Below, in pieces: positions 18,251 to 26,041 of a stretch of 63,456 bases of DNA. The DNA comes from Peptococcaceae bacterium. GTDB taxonomy: Bacteria > Bacillota > Desulfotomaculia > Desulfotomaculales > JACDOK01. The stretch spans positions 1 through 63,456 of the forward strand of contig JACDOK010000011.1 of NCBI GenBank assembly GCA_017656185.1, read 5' to 3'. A program made the translations under genes and the position numbers. How positions within the stretch are numbered: position 1 is the first letter of the stretch; each line of letters starts with the position of its first letter. Below the pieces are notes generated by a model. That model was not told the DNA's origin. It saw only the letters and a program-made list of their open reading frames with translations, and did not search any database.

Positions 18251-18705
18251 TCAGCAATAGGGAACTGGAGTTCGGTGATGAATTCCTCCGGGTTATCCGT
18301 GTGCCCAAAGGTTTTTAGGTATAGTTCCCGCGAAGGGAGCAGGATTTTAAGACCCCGCTCGCTGATATAGTCGCGGGCGGTCTTATAGGCTTCAACGATC
18401 TTTTCGTACGGCCCGTAATGTACCAGGCTGAGAACCCTGGCTGCCGGCAGGGTAATGCAGGTGATTTTGTCTTTGTCCGCCACCACCCGGTTTACCGGCA
18501 AACAGGTGGCAAAGTCCATCTCATATTCGTCAAACTCGTGGCTGTAATAAAGATTAAAGAGCGGCCCGGTCAACTCCAGCTCCTGTTCCGCCGCATAATG
18601 GAATAAAGCGGGAATACGCTCGCCCACCTCAACAAGGGGACTTGTTTCCCGCCAGCACAGTGCCAGCACCTCACCAACCTGTTTAATGACCGGTTTGTAT
18701 GACAC
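18247..18705 (-). CDS. GyrI-like effector-binding domain protein
   Basis: A 152-residue stand-alone GyrI-like/AraC effector-binding domain, a fold that binds small hydrophobic or cationic molecules and in some members inhibits gyrase or hydrolyses cyclopropanoids. Typical features are VGEVLALCWRET near the start, the GPLFNLYYSHEF strand, and ARVLSLVHYGPYEKIVEAYKTARDYI with the central GPYE turn. The frame extends to 18780, overlapping the nif3 stop, but AAAGGAGG lies 8 nt before the GTG at 18705 and the domain begins exactly there. The ligand is unknown. Confidence 0.75.
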   Translation of the reverse strand: MSYKPVIKQVGEVLALCWRETSPLVEVGERIPALFHYAAEQELELTGPLFNLYYSHEFDEYEMDFATCLPVNRVVADKDKITCITLPAARVLSLVHYGPYEKIVEAYKTARDYISERGLKILLPSRELYLKTFGHTDNPEEFITELQFPIAE

Positions 18706-18779
18706 CCGGTAGTCCTCCTTTATTGCTTCGGTAAAATCCTTACGGGCATTCCTTTGGGGTCCCGGGCGGGCGCTCCTCA

Positions 18780-19571
18780 CTACAAATAAGTGAACGGTTC
18801 CTGGTATGTTTCCGACACGATGATCTCTACCCCGGCCCCCGCTTTACGGCACCTTTCCACCAAGAATTCCCGCAGTGGCTCCAGGATGACGCGCTCGCTG
18901 GCGTAGTGTCCCGGATCTACGAAATTCAGGCCGGCGGCCAGAATATCCTGGGCCACGTGATATTTGATATCTCCGGTCACGAAAACGTCGGCACCGGCGA
19001 ACTTGGCCTTGGGCCATAAATCACTGCCCGATCCGCCGCAAAGAGCAACTTTGCGGATTTTCCTGTCCTCGGGACCACCCGCCCTCACGGCGGGTACTTC
19101 CAGAACAGTTTTGACCATCGCCACAAACTCGTAAAATGTTACCGGTTCTTCCAGCAGCCCAATACGCCCCAACCCTTCGCCATCAGGCGTCAGGTGTTTT
19201 ACATTTACCAGGTTTAATTTACCCGCCAAAACGCTGTTGACGCCTCCTTCGGCGGCGTCGAGGTTGGTATGAGCGGCATAGAGGTTAATATTGTGGCGCA
19301 CCAATTTCCCGATAATTTTCCCGGTGGGAAGGTCCAGGCGGATGCTGCGCAGTCCCTTAAATATAAAAGGGTGGTGTGTGATGATAAGCCCGGCTCCTTT
19401 GTCAACGGCCTCGTCTATTACCCGCTCGTCAATGTCCAGTGCCAGCAGTACGCGGGATACTTCGGCCTGCGGGTCCCCCACCTGCCAGCCGGCATTATCC
19501 CCTTCCAACGCCAGGCTCTTGGGAGCCAATTCTTCCAAAAACGTGACAACGGTTTGACACTTTACAGGCAT
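18780..19571 (-). CDS. Nif3-like dinuclear metal-centre protein (YqfO family)
   Basis: A 263-residue NIF3/DUF34 protein. The metal-ligand motifs are ITHHPFIFKG near residues 65-74, AHTNLD near 100-105 and the C-terminal DPGHYASE. The protein lacks the roughly 100-residue PII-like insert of B. subtilis YqfO and so resembles the compact E. coli YbgI form. Its biochemical role is not settled; GTP cyclohydrolase-like and metal-chaperone functions have been proposed for the family. It overlaps trmK by 10 bp, a gene pair conserved across Firmicutes. Confidence 0.9.
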   Translation of the reverse strand: MPVKCQTVVTFLEELAPKSLALEGDNAGWQVGDPQAEVSRVLLALDIDERVIDEAVDKGAGLIITHHPFIFKGLRSIRLDLPTGKIIGKLVRHNINLYAAHTNLDAAEGGVNSVLAGKLNLVNVKHLTPDGEGLGRIGLLEEPVTFYEFVAMVKTVLEVPAVRAGGPEDRKIRKVALCGGSGSDLWPKAKFAGADVFVTGDIKYHVAQDILAAGLNFVDPGHYASERVILEPLREFLVERCRKAGAGVEIIVSETYQEPFTYL

Positions 19572-20251
19572 GCTAAAATCTCCTCTAGTTTTGCCATCTT
19601 GTCTTGAATATTCCCTGCTTTTTCCCGGGCTTCTGGACGATTGCTTTTCTGAAGCCCAGTCAATATCTTCTCGTATATCCTTAATAATCCTGCCAGGTAT
19701 TCTTTCAACAGGGGATGTTTTTTGGCCACCAGCCTTGGCCCTATCTCCTGCAGCAATTGGTCGTCAACTTCCTGTTTTCCGGGTTCGGCCACAATGACCT
19801 GGAAAAGGCGTCCCCCGTCCCGTACCAGTTCTTCATCGACAATGCGCCACCCGTGACCGGCAAGCCAAAGGCGCAGTGCGCCGGCCTGCGCCATGGGCTG
19901 CATTACCAGGCGTTCCGCCGCTTGCCGTACACCAGGCGATTTGGCCAGGATTTCTTTGATAGTATGACCACCCATGCCGGCCAATACAATCACCTGGGCT
20001 TCCCCGGGTTTTAATGCCGTAAGGCCGTCTCCGCAGCGCACGTCAATGAACCCCTCGAAACCGCGTGATGTTACCGCCAAACGGGCCGCCGCCAGGGGCC
20101 CGCCGGCCTTTTCCACCCCGATAACACGGGAGACCCGTCCGGTTTTAATCAGGTATACGGGCAGTAATGCATGGTCCGTGCCGATATCGGCGACCACTTT
20201 CCCTGGCGGGACAAAATGGGCAATGCAAAGAAGTCGCGGTGACAGTTCCAT
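19562..20251 (-). CDS. trmK: tRNA (adenine22-N1)-methyltransferase
   Basis: A 229-residue SAM-dependent enzyme that makes m1A22 in tRNA. Motif I is VADIGTDHALLPVYLI (residues 20-35), the catalytic region is VLAGMGGHTIKEIL, and the C-terminal half is the charged coiled-coil typical of TrmK (YqfN). Its position between sigA and nif3 matches B. subtilis yqfN. It lies downstream of the two tRNA genes, whose own terminator separates the transcripts. Confidence 0.9.
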   Translation of the reverse strand: MELSPRLLCIAHFVPPGKVVADIGTDHALLPVYLIKTGRVSRVIGVEKAGGPLAAARLAVTSRGFEGFIDVRCGDGLTALKPGEAQVIVLAGMGGHTIKEILAKSPGVRQAAERLVMQPMAQAGALRLWLAGHGWRIVDEELVRDGGRLFQVIVAEPGKQEVDDQLLQEIGPRLVAKKHPLLKEYLAGLLRIYEKILTGLQKSNRPEAREKAGNIQDKMAKLEEILACL

Positions 20252-20323
20252 TGAGACACCCCAAGCGTTTCTAAGTAGTTAGCATACCCTATTGATTCGG
20301 CAAGAAATCTTAACACTGCCGGA

Positions 20324-20360
20324 ATCAAAAACGCCCTGATAGTATATATACCAGAGCGTT
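20324..20360 (-). terminator. Terminator of the tRNA pair
   Basis: The minus strand forms a stem of 5 bp, a mismatch and 3 bp (20352-20360 with 20330-20338), followed by TTTTTG. It lies 13 bp after the CCA end of tRNA-Val. Confidence 0.65.
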
Positions 20361-20372
20361 GGTAATCATATT

Positions 20373-20447
20373 TGGTGGGCGATACTGGATTTGAACCAGT
20401 GACCCCCGCCTTGTAAGGGCGGTGCTCTCCCACTGAGCTAATCGCCC
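20373..20447 (-). tRNA. tRNA-Val (UAC)
   Basis: A complete 75-nt cloverleaf. The acceptor stem GGGCGAT pairs with ATCGCCC, the D-arm has AGCTCAGTGGGAGAGC, the anticodon loop CTTACAA gives UAC, the T-arm has GGTTCAAATCC, and CCA is encoded. Confidence 0.95.
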
Positions 20448-20457
20448 GGAGTAATTT

Positions 20458-20535
20458 TGGTGGGCCCACTAGGATTCGAACCTAGGACCGATCGGTTATG
20501 AGCCGACTGCTCTAACCGGACTGAGCTATGGGCCC
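20458..20535 (-). tRNA. tRNA-Ile2 (CAU, expected lysidine-modified)
   Basis: A 78-nt tRNA with acceptor stem GGGCCCA, T-loop GGTTCGAATCC and encoded CCA. The anticodon is CAU in the context GGCTCATAACC, which is typical of the AUA-decoding tRNA-Ile2 that TilS converts to lysidine, rather than elongator tRNA-Met. This identity rests on similarity of the anticodon arm. Confidence 0.85.
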
Positions 20536-20548
20536 AATCGCAAAGTAT

Positions 20549-20577
20549 ATTATACTACATGTAACGGTACCCGTCAA
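20549..20577 (-). promoter_or_regulatory. Strong sigma-A promoter of the tRNA-Ile/tRNA-Val unit
   Basis: TTGACG (20572-20577) and TATAAT (20549-20554) are separated by 17 bp on the minus strand, and the -35 box starts 7 bp after the sigA stop. The mature tRNA-Ile begins 14 nt after the -10 box. Confidence 0.9.
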
Positions 20578-20583
20578 CACAAG

Positions 20584-21663
20584 CTATTCAAGGTAATCCT
20601 TGAGCTTTTTGCTGCGGCTAGGATGGCGTAATTTCCGCAAGGTCTTGGCTTCGATCTGGCGGATACGCTCGCGGGTAACGCCGAACTGCTGACCTACCTC
20701 TTCCAAAGTACGGGCTCGGCCGTCATCCAACCCAAAGCGCAGTCTCAACACGCGCTGTTCTCTCTCCGTGAGCGTCTTAAGAACCTCATTAAGTTGCTCG
20801 CGGAGCAATGTAAAGGAAGCCTCATCCGCCGGTGCCTGGGCGTCCTGGTCTTCAATAAAGTCACCCAGGTGGGAATCCTCTTCCTCTCCTATAGGCGTCT
20901 CCAAGGAAACAGGTTCCTGCGCTATTTTGATAATTTCCCGCACTTTTTCTTCCGAGATATCCATTTCCTTGGCAATCTCTTCAGGAGTCGGCTCGCGGCC
21001 AAGCTCCTGCAGCAACTGGCGGGACGCCCGGATCAGCTTGTTGATGGTCTCGACCATATGCACCGGAATACGAATCGTGCGAGCCTGGTCGGCGATGGCC
21101 CGTGTAATGGCCTGCCTGATCCACCAGGTGGCATAGGTGCTGAACTTATATCCTTTACGGTAGTCAAACTTCTCTACCGCTTTAATAAGACCCAGGTTGC
21201 CTTCCTGTATGAGATCAAGGAATAACATTCCTCGCCCGACGTAGCGCTTGGCAATACTGACTACCAGGCGCAGGTTGGCCTCAATAAGACGCCGTTTAGC
21301 TTCCTCGTCGCCCATCTCCATCCTTTTGGCCAGCTCGACTTCCTCTTCCGATGTCAACAGCGGAATACGGCCAATTTCTTTAAGATACATCCGCACCGGA
21401 TCATCTATATCAACACCTTCCGGAACGGTAAGTGTCTTTTCCACTTCTTCTTCATCGTCTTCCCCTTGCAGTTCCAACTCAGGGATTTCCGGCACAACTT
21501 CAATGCCCATACTGGCTAATTGGGCGTAAATCTCATCAATCTGTTCAGGCGAAAGATCAACGTCCTGAAGCTCATCCATAATCTCGTTGTAGGTCAGAAC
21601 ACCATTCTTCTTGCCCTTCTCCATTAATTCTTGAAGGTGCTGTTTTGCCGCTTCTCCCTTCAC
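20584..21663 (-). CDS. sigA: RNA polymerase primary sigma factor SigA
   Basis: A 359-residue housekeeping sigma-70 factor. A short region 1.1-like N-terminus ([23 protein letters not shown]) is followed by region 1.2 ([17 protein letters not shown]), region 2 ([37 protein letters not shown] with the -10-reading [12 protein letters not shown]), region 3, and region 4.2 ([30 protein letters not shown]) that reads the -35 box. It starts at a GTG overlapping the dnaG stop. The dnaG-sigA pairing is the classical macromolecular-synthesis operon. Confidence 0.97.
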   Translation of the reverse strand: MKGEAAKQHLQELMEKGKKNGVLTYNEIMDELQDVDLSPEQIDEIYAQLASMGIEVVPEIPELELQGEDDEEEVEKTLTVPEGVDIDDPVRMYLKEIGRIPLLTSEEEVELAKRMEMGDEEAKRRLIEANLRLVVSIAKRYVGRGMLFLDLIQEGNLGLIKAVEKFDYRKGYKFSTYATWWIRQAITRAIADQARTIRIPVHMVETINKLIRASRQLLQELGREPTPEEIAKEMDISEEKVREIIKIAQEPVSLETPIGEEEDSHLGDFIEDQDAQAPADEASFTLLREQLNEVLKTLTEREQRVLRLRFGLDDGRARTLEEVGQQFGVTRERIRQIEAKTLRKLRHPSRSKKLKDYLE

Positions 21664-23444
21664 ATTTGCTCCCCCCTTTCTAGGGTTTTTAGAATATCTT
21701 GTTTTGCCCTCAATAACTCGCGCACCAGTTCTTGGTTACCGGCCTTTTCAGCCGCCGCCAGATCAAGCTGGAGCTGGCGTCTCATTTCCTGCCTGTGCAA
21801 ACGTTTGAGGGCCGCCAGGCAATCATTAAAGGTTAAAATCCCTTCTTCAGGTGGCGTTTCAGCCAGTAAAGCGCTCAACGCTTGCTGTTCGCGCTCTTCA
21901 AGGTAATTAGCCAGCATTGCCGGCTGGAATCCCGTCTGCTTTTTACGCCTTAGCAAAACATCAAAGATACGCTGGTAGCTTACATTGGTAAAAAAGGTTT
22001 CCCCCAGTTCCTGTCGTACGGTGTCAACCAAGGATATATCTTCTATGATTGACCTCAACAAACCAGCTTCGGCTTTTTGCCTTGCAGAGGTCTGCCTAAT
22101 ACCTATATTATGCAGCTTTTTAGCAATTTTATCCGATTTTGCCCAATTTTCTTTATTACTTACCCTAAATTTCCTTAATTCACTGTATACCGTTTCCCAG
22201 TTTAAGCTGAGAGCCCCGGCCACCTTGCGCACTCCTTCTTCCCTTTCAACCTCACTCGACAAACGATGCAGAGTCGGTAACACCTCTTGCAGTACGGATA
22301 ACTTAGCCGTGGCTGACCCGGAGTTGCTGCGCGCCAAGGCCTGGGAAAGCTTGTAGTCCAGCAGCGGCACCGCCTGCGATATTAACCGGTCCCAGGCTTC
22401 GCGGCCTTGTTCTCTCAAAAAATCATCGGGATCGCAACCCTCCGGTACGCATACAACCTTCAGGCGACAGCCCAGCTCCTGCAAAATGTCCAGGCCCCTC
22501 ATAGTCGCCTTGACGCCGGCAGCATCAGCATCATAAGCAATATAAACATCCTGGGTATAGCGCAATATCAGCTTTCCCTGCTCCTGCGTCAGGCTGGTGC
22601 CCAGGGACGCCACCGCGTTTTCAATACCGTATTGATGGGCCGTAATAACATCCAGGTAACCTTCCATAATCACGGCATAACCTGCACTTCTTACGGCCTG
22701 CCGTGCCAGGTGCATGCCGTAAAGAACCTGCCGCTTGTTGAAGACCGGCGTTTCAGGGGAGTTTAAATACTTCGGCAGCGAGTCATCCATTACCCGTCCC
22801 CCGAAACCAATCACACGGCCCTGGGCATCCCAAACCGGAAAGATCACGCGGTTGCGAAAGCGATCAAAAAAGCGTCCGTTACTACCTTCTACCGCCAGGC
22901 CCCACTGCACCAGTTCACGGGGACGAAATCCCTGCCCAGTCAGAAAACGCAACAACGCGTCCCAACGTGGTGGGGCAAAACCCAGCTCAAACCGTTCCTG
23001 CATTTCCGCCGATACGCCGCGACTTACCAGGTATTCCCGAGCTTGGGCAGCCGCGGCATCCCGCTGCAAGATGCGGCGGTAAAAGTCTCGCGCCAGCGCA
23101 TGCGCCCGCCGGATACGTTCATACTTACCAGGTTCCCCCGATGAATATTCCGGCAAACGGATACCCAAGCGCCCTGCTAGATAACGGACGCTCTCAGGAA
23201 AACTGAGGTTTTCCTTTAACATTATAAATTTAAAAACATTGCCCCCTGTCTGGCAGCCGAAGCAATAAAAAAGCTGTTTTTCCGGCGTAACAGTAAAAGA
23301 AGGCGTTGTTTCCTGGTGAAAGGGACAAAGGCCGATATAATGACGCCCCTTCTGCTCCAGGCGGACATATTCGGAAATAATTTCTACAATGTCCACCCGG
23401 CCACAGATATCTTCCACCAGTTCTTCGGGAATTAACCCTTGCAA
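21660..23444 (-). CDS. dnaG: DNA primase
   Basis: A 594-residue primase that lays RNA primers at replication forks. The zinc-binding domain has Cys40-Pro-Phe-His43 and Cys61/Cys64 (YCFGC). The Toprim core has [10 protein letters not shown] and AYDADAAG with the catalytic acidic residues. The C-terminal helicase-interaction region is shorter and less conserved (about residues 440-594). Translation starts at a TTG at 23444 with SD AAGGTGG. Its TGA overlaps the sigA start, so the two are translationally coupled. Confidence 0.96.
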   Translation of the reverse strand: MQGLIPEELVEDICGRVDIVEIISEYVRLEQKGRHYIGLCPFHQETTPSFTVTPEKQLFYCFGCQTGGNVFKFIMLKENLSFPESVRYLAGRLGIRLPEYSSGEPGKYERIRRAHALARDFYRRILQRDAAAAQAREYLVSRGVSAEMQERFELGFAPPRWDALLRFLTGQGFRPRELVQWGLAVEGSNGRFFDRFRNRVIFPVWDAQGRVIGFGGRVMDDSLPKYLNSPETPVFNKRQVLYGMHLARQAVRSAGYAVIMEGYLDVITAHQYGIENAVASLGTSLTQEQGKLILRYTQDVYIAYDADAAGVKATMRGLDILQELGCRLKVVCVPEGCDPDDFLREQGREAWDRLISQAVPLLDYKLSQALARSNSGSATAKLSVLQEVLPTLHRLSSEVEREEGVRKVAGALSLNWETVYSELRKFRVSNKENWAKSDKIAKKLHNIGIRQTSARQKAEAGLLRSIIEDISLVDTVRQELGETFFTNVSYQRIFDVLLRRKKQTGFQPAMLANYLEEREQQALSALLAETPPEEGILTFNDCLAALKRLHRQEMRRQLQLDLAAAEKAGNQELVRELLRAKQDILKTLERGEQM

Positions 23445-23537
23445 TTTAGACCACCTTCACAGCCAGGCGGGCAACTAGTTAAATAGTTCGCTAACACCAC
23501 AAATTTTCCTGCCCTGCCTTCGACAATTTTTATGGCG

Positions 23538-24539
23538 TTACACCACTGGAAACCCACGGGGAACAAATAGTTCCTGAAATTTCATTACGGCATACCGGTC
23601 GGTCATACCGGCAATATAATCACATACCACCTGGGATGTGCCAAATTTGGCAATCCTTTGCCGGTGTTCGCCGGGAAGAAGTTCCGGGTAATTTATGTAG
23701 TATTCGTAAAGATACTGTACCACGTGCCGGGCCTTACCTTCCTCGGCCTTGGCCTCAGATCCCAGGTAGACATTCTCAAACATAAAGGCCCTTAATTCGT
23801 CCACCGCCTGCTGCATAGCAGGACTCATGGTAATAACCGACTTCCCCCAACTATGGTTGATAAGGTCGGTAACCATACTATTGATGCGCTGCCGGTGCGA
23901 GTATCCCACATACTGCAGGATTTCCGCCGGTAGATCCTCTAATTGCAAAACCCCGCCGCGCACGGCATCATCAATATCGTGATTAATATATGCGATGCGG
24001 TCGGCAATGCGGACCACCTGGCCTTCCAAAGTACCGGGCATCCGTTCCCCGGTATGAGTCGCGATGCCGTCGCGGACTTCCCAGGTAAGATTTAAACCGC
24101 CTTCGCCTTCCAAAAAGTCAACGACACGAACGCTTTGCTCGTTATGGCGAAAGCCGCCGGGGTGGATCTCATCCAATGCACTTTCCCCGGTATGCCCGAA
24201 AGGAGTATGACCCAGGTCATGTCCCAAGGCGATCGCTTCCGTAAGATCTTCATTGAGGCGCAGGGCACGGGCGATGGTCCGCGCAATTTGAGACACTTCC
24301 AGGGTATGAGTCAGGCGGGTCCGGAAATGATCACCTTCGGGAATGATAAACACCTGGGTTTTTTGTTTCAACCGCCGGAAGCTTTTGGAATGGATAATGC
24401 GATCGCGGTCACGCTGGAAATCGGTACGCACGGTACAGGGCTGCTCGGGACGCTGCCGCCCCCTGCTGTCCCTGCTCCGGCAAGCATAAGGGGAAAGATT
24501 TTCTTCCTGTTCTTCAATCCAGTGACGATAAACAACCAC
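23538..24539 (-). CDS. Deoxyguanosinetriphosphate triphosphohydrolase-like HD protein
   Basis: A 333-residue dNTP triphosphohydrolase of the dGTPase-like family, which cleaves dNTPs to nucleoside and tripolyphosphate. Family marks are ENLSPYACRSRDSRGR at the start, RDRDRIIHSKSFRRLKQKTQVF, HTLEVSQIARTIAR, and the HD motif LGHDLGHTPFGHTGE, with the later YINHDIDDA supplying the last metal ligand. The frame reaches a GTG at 24557, but GGAGG lies 8 nt before the GTG at 24539. It sits upstream of dnaG, where dNTP-pool control makes sense, though co-regulation is only inferred. Confidence 0.88.
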   Translation of the reverse strand: MVVYRHWIEEQEENLSPYACRSRDSRGRQRPEQPCTVRTDFQRDRDRIIHSKSFRRLKQKTQVFIIPEGDHFRTRLTHTLEVSQIARTIARALRLNEDLTEAIALGHDLGHTPFGHTGESALDEIHPGGFRHNEQSVRVVDFLEGEGGLNLTWEVRDGIATHTGERMPGTLEGQVVRIADRIAYINHDIDDAVRGGVLQLEDLPAEILQYVGYSHRQRINSMVTDLINHSWGKSVITMSPAMQQAVDELRAFMFENVYLGSEAKAEEGKARHVVQYLYEYYINYPELLPGEHRQRIAKFGTSQVVCDYIAGMTDRYAVMKFQELFVPRGFPVV

Positions 24540-24570
24540 CAGGCCCACCTCCGGCACAAACTACCCGCTC

Positions 24571-24601
24571 GTTAAAAACCCCCAGGCGTGCACCTGGGGG
24601 T
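24571..24601 (-). terminator. Rho-independent terminator of the FMN reductase gene
   Basis: A 9-bp GC-rich stem (24578-24586 with 24593-24601) is followed on the minus strand by TTTT. It starts 5 bp after the stop codon at 24607. Confidence 0.85.
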
Positions 24602-24606
24602 CACAG

Positions 24607-25224
24607 TCAATGTGAACGGGAGCGGTTTTTCCGTCTTAGTTCACTCGTCACCCGTGCCACATCCACTACCCGGCGCACAAGAATACGGGTCCGCTGGTAT
24701 ACTTCCTGATCCTGTTCTGCCGGCTGCTGGGCACAAACCCCTTGATGACCGGCATCACCGGTGAGGTCGCCGTCACCCACCACCGTCATACCCTGCGTCA
24801 GCATCATATCATGCATTGCACGTACCGTAGTTTCCTGCCCGCCGAAACGCGAGCCGCCGACAGCAATGCAGCCGCCAACAACATTTAACAGAGCCAAATC
24901 TTTGCGCAAACTGCGCGTCTTGTCCCAAAAAGCTTTTAAAGGTCCGGATACCGTTGCGAAATAGACCGGGCTGCCCAGAATTACGGCATCGGCGGTGCAC
25001 AGGACATTGAACATTTCCTCGAGTTTCGTCCCTTGAAAACAAGTCTTTTGGCAGGGAGTGGAGCAGTGAATACAAAAAGGCTGTTTCGCTGAAGACACAC
25101 CCTCCCACGCGTATAACAGTAATGTATCCACACCCATGCTTTGGGCTTCACTCAAAGCCACCCGTAGCACCTGGGCCGTGTTACCGTTTTTACGCGGGCT
25201 GCCGTTAATAGCTACCAGAAGCAT
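24607..25224 (-). CDS. NADPH-dependent FMN reductase / flavodoxin-fold protein
   Basis: A 205-residue flavoprotein of the iron-sulfur-flavoprotein-like NADPH-FMN reductase family. The FMN phosphate loop is INGSPRKNGNTAQVL (residues 6-20), and GSPVYFATVSGPLKAFWDKT is the second flavin-contact region. A cysteine cluster CIHCSTPCQKTC at about residues 51-62 resembles the 4Fe-4S cluster site of archaeal and clostridial iron-sulfur flavoproteins. It probably reduces quinones, metals or thiols in anaerobic redox balance, but the electron acceptor is unknown. It ends at its own terminator. Confidence 0.8.
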   Translation of the reverse strand: MLLVAINGSPRKNGNTAQVLRVALSEAQSMGVDTLLLYAWEGVSSAKQPFCIHCSTPCQKTCFQGTKLEEMFNVLCTADAVILGSPVYFATVSGPLKAFWDKTRSLRKDLALLNVVGGCIAVGGSRFGGQETTVRAMHDMMLTQGMTVVGDGDLTGDAGHQGVCAQQPAEQDQEVYQRTRILVRRVVDVARVTSELRRKNRSRSH

Positions 25225-25256
25225 TGCCTACCTCACTTAACGAAACTCTGAACTTA

Positions 25257-25823
25257 CTAAGTCAACATTATGGATGAAACCGGAGAATACACCGGGCCCT
25301 GCATTGTCAACTGGCTTTGCATCAGGGTAATATTGTCAACGGTAAACCTTGCCACCGTATCGGACCTGGCAATTACCTTCGGGGCCTTGCTATGCAGTCT
25401 TGCAACCCCACGGGCGGAACGCAGCCGCGCCAGGGTCAGGTGAGGTACAAACTCTTTTTCTTCCCGGGGAAAGCCAAGCGGCAGCAAAGCTTCCTCTACT
25501 ACACGCCACAAACCCCGGAACGCCTGCAAGTCACCACCAACACCAATCCAGATGACACGTGCCGGGCGGCCAAAAGTACCCCAACCCGCAAGTTCGAGAT
25601 CAAAAGGCTCTAATGAAGCCACGGCCTGACTGACGGCTTCGGCCATCGGGGCTACCATGGACTCCCTCACGCTGCCCAAAAACTTTAGCGTAAGGTGCAA
25701 ATTCTCCCCGGCCACCCATTTAGCATCCAGATTAAATTTATAAAATTCTTGCTGTATTTCGGATACTTTCTTTTTTACTTCGTAAGGTAAGTCAATCGCC
25801 CAAAAAAGGCGCATCGTTGCCAT
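25257..25823 (-). CDS. thpR: RNA 2',3'-cyclic phosphodiesterase (LigT family)
   Basis: A 188-residue 2H phosphoesterase that opens 2',3'-cyclic phosphate ends of RNA. The two catalytic HxTx motifs are HLTLKFLG near residue 41 and HLTLARLR near residue 127 of the chosen product. The opening RLFWAIDLP is typical of the ThpR/LigT branch. I place the start at the ATG at 25823, which has CGGAGG 6 nt upstream. In the same strand block, rtcB and cca are further RNA end-processing genes, though not adjacent to this one. Confidence 0.88.
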   Translation of the reverse strand: MATMRLFWAIDLPYEVKKKVSEIQQEFYKFNLDAKWVAGENLHLTLKFLGSVRESMVAPMAEAVSQAVASLEPFDLELAGWGTFGRPARVIWIGVGGDLQAFRGLWRVVEEALLPLGFPREEKEFVPHLTLARLRSARGVARLHSKAPKVIARSDTVARFTVDNITLMQSQLTMQGPVYSPVSSIMLT

Positions 25824-25972
25824 AACAAACCTCCGAAAGGAACACAAGACCAACCGCTGCCCGTAAAGCGTGCGGTGGTCGGCATTTTCCCGGCTTTACC
25901 AAGCTAATAGATCAGTTTCGACATCCTTAACGCTAATCCTGCCAGCAAAAGGAAAAACAGGATAAAAGTTTA

Positions 25973-25988
25973 GCGGGCTTAAGCCCGC
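25973..25988 (-). terminator. Palindromic hairpin downstream of ppsA, weak terminator
   Basis: A 16-bp perfect palindrome (GCGGGC TTAA GCCCGC) lies 53 bp after the ppsA stop. On the minus strand it is followed by TAAACTTTTATCC, a poor U-tract, so termination is only possible. Confidence 0.45.
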
Positions 25989-26041
25989 CCTAATTTCAAT
26001 TTATGTCCCGCGGCAAAGCTTATGACGAATTTTAAAACCCT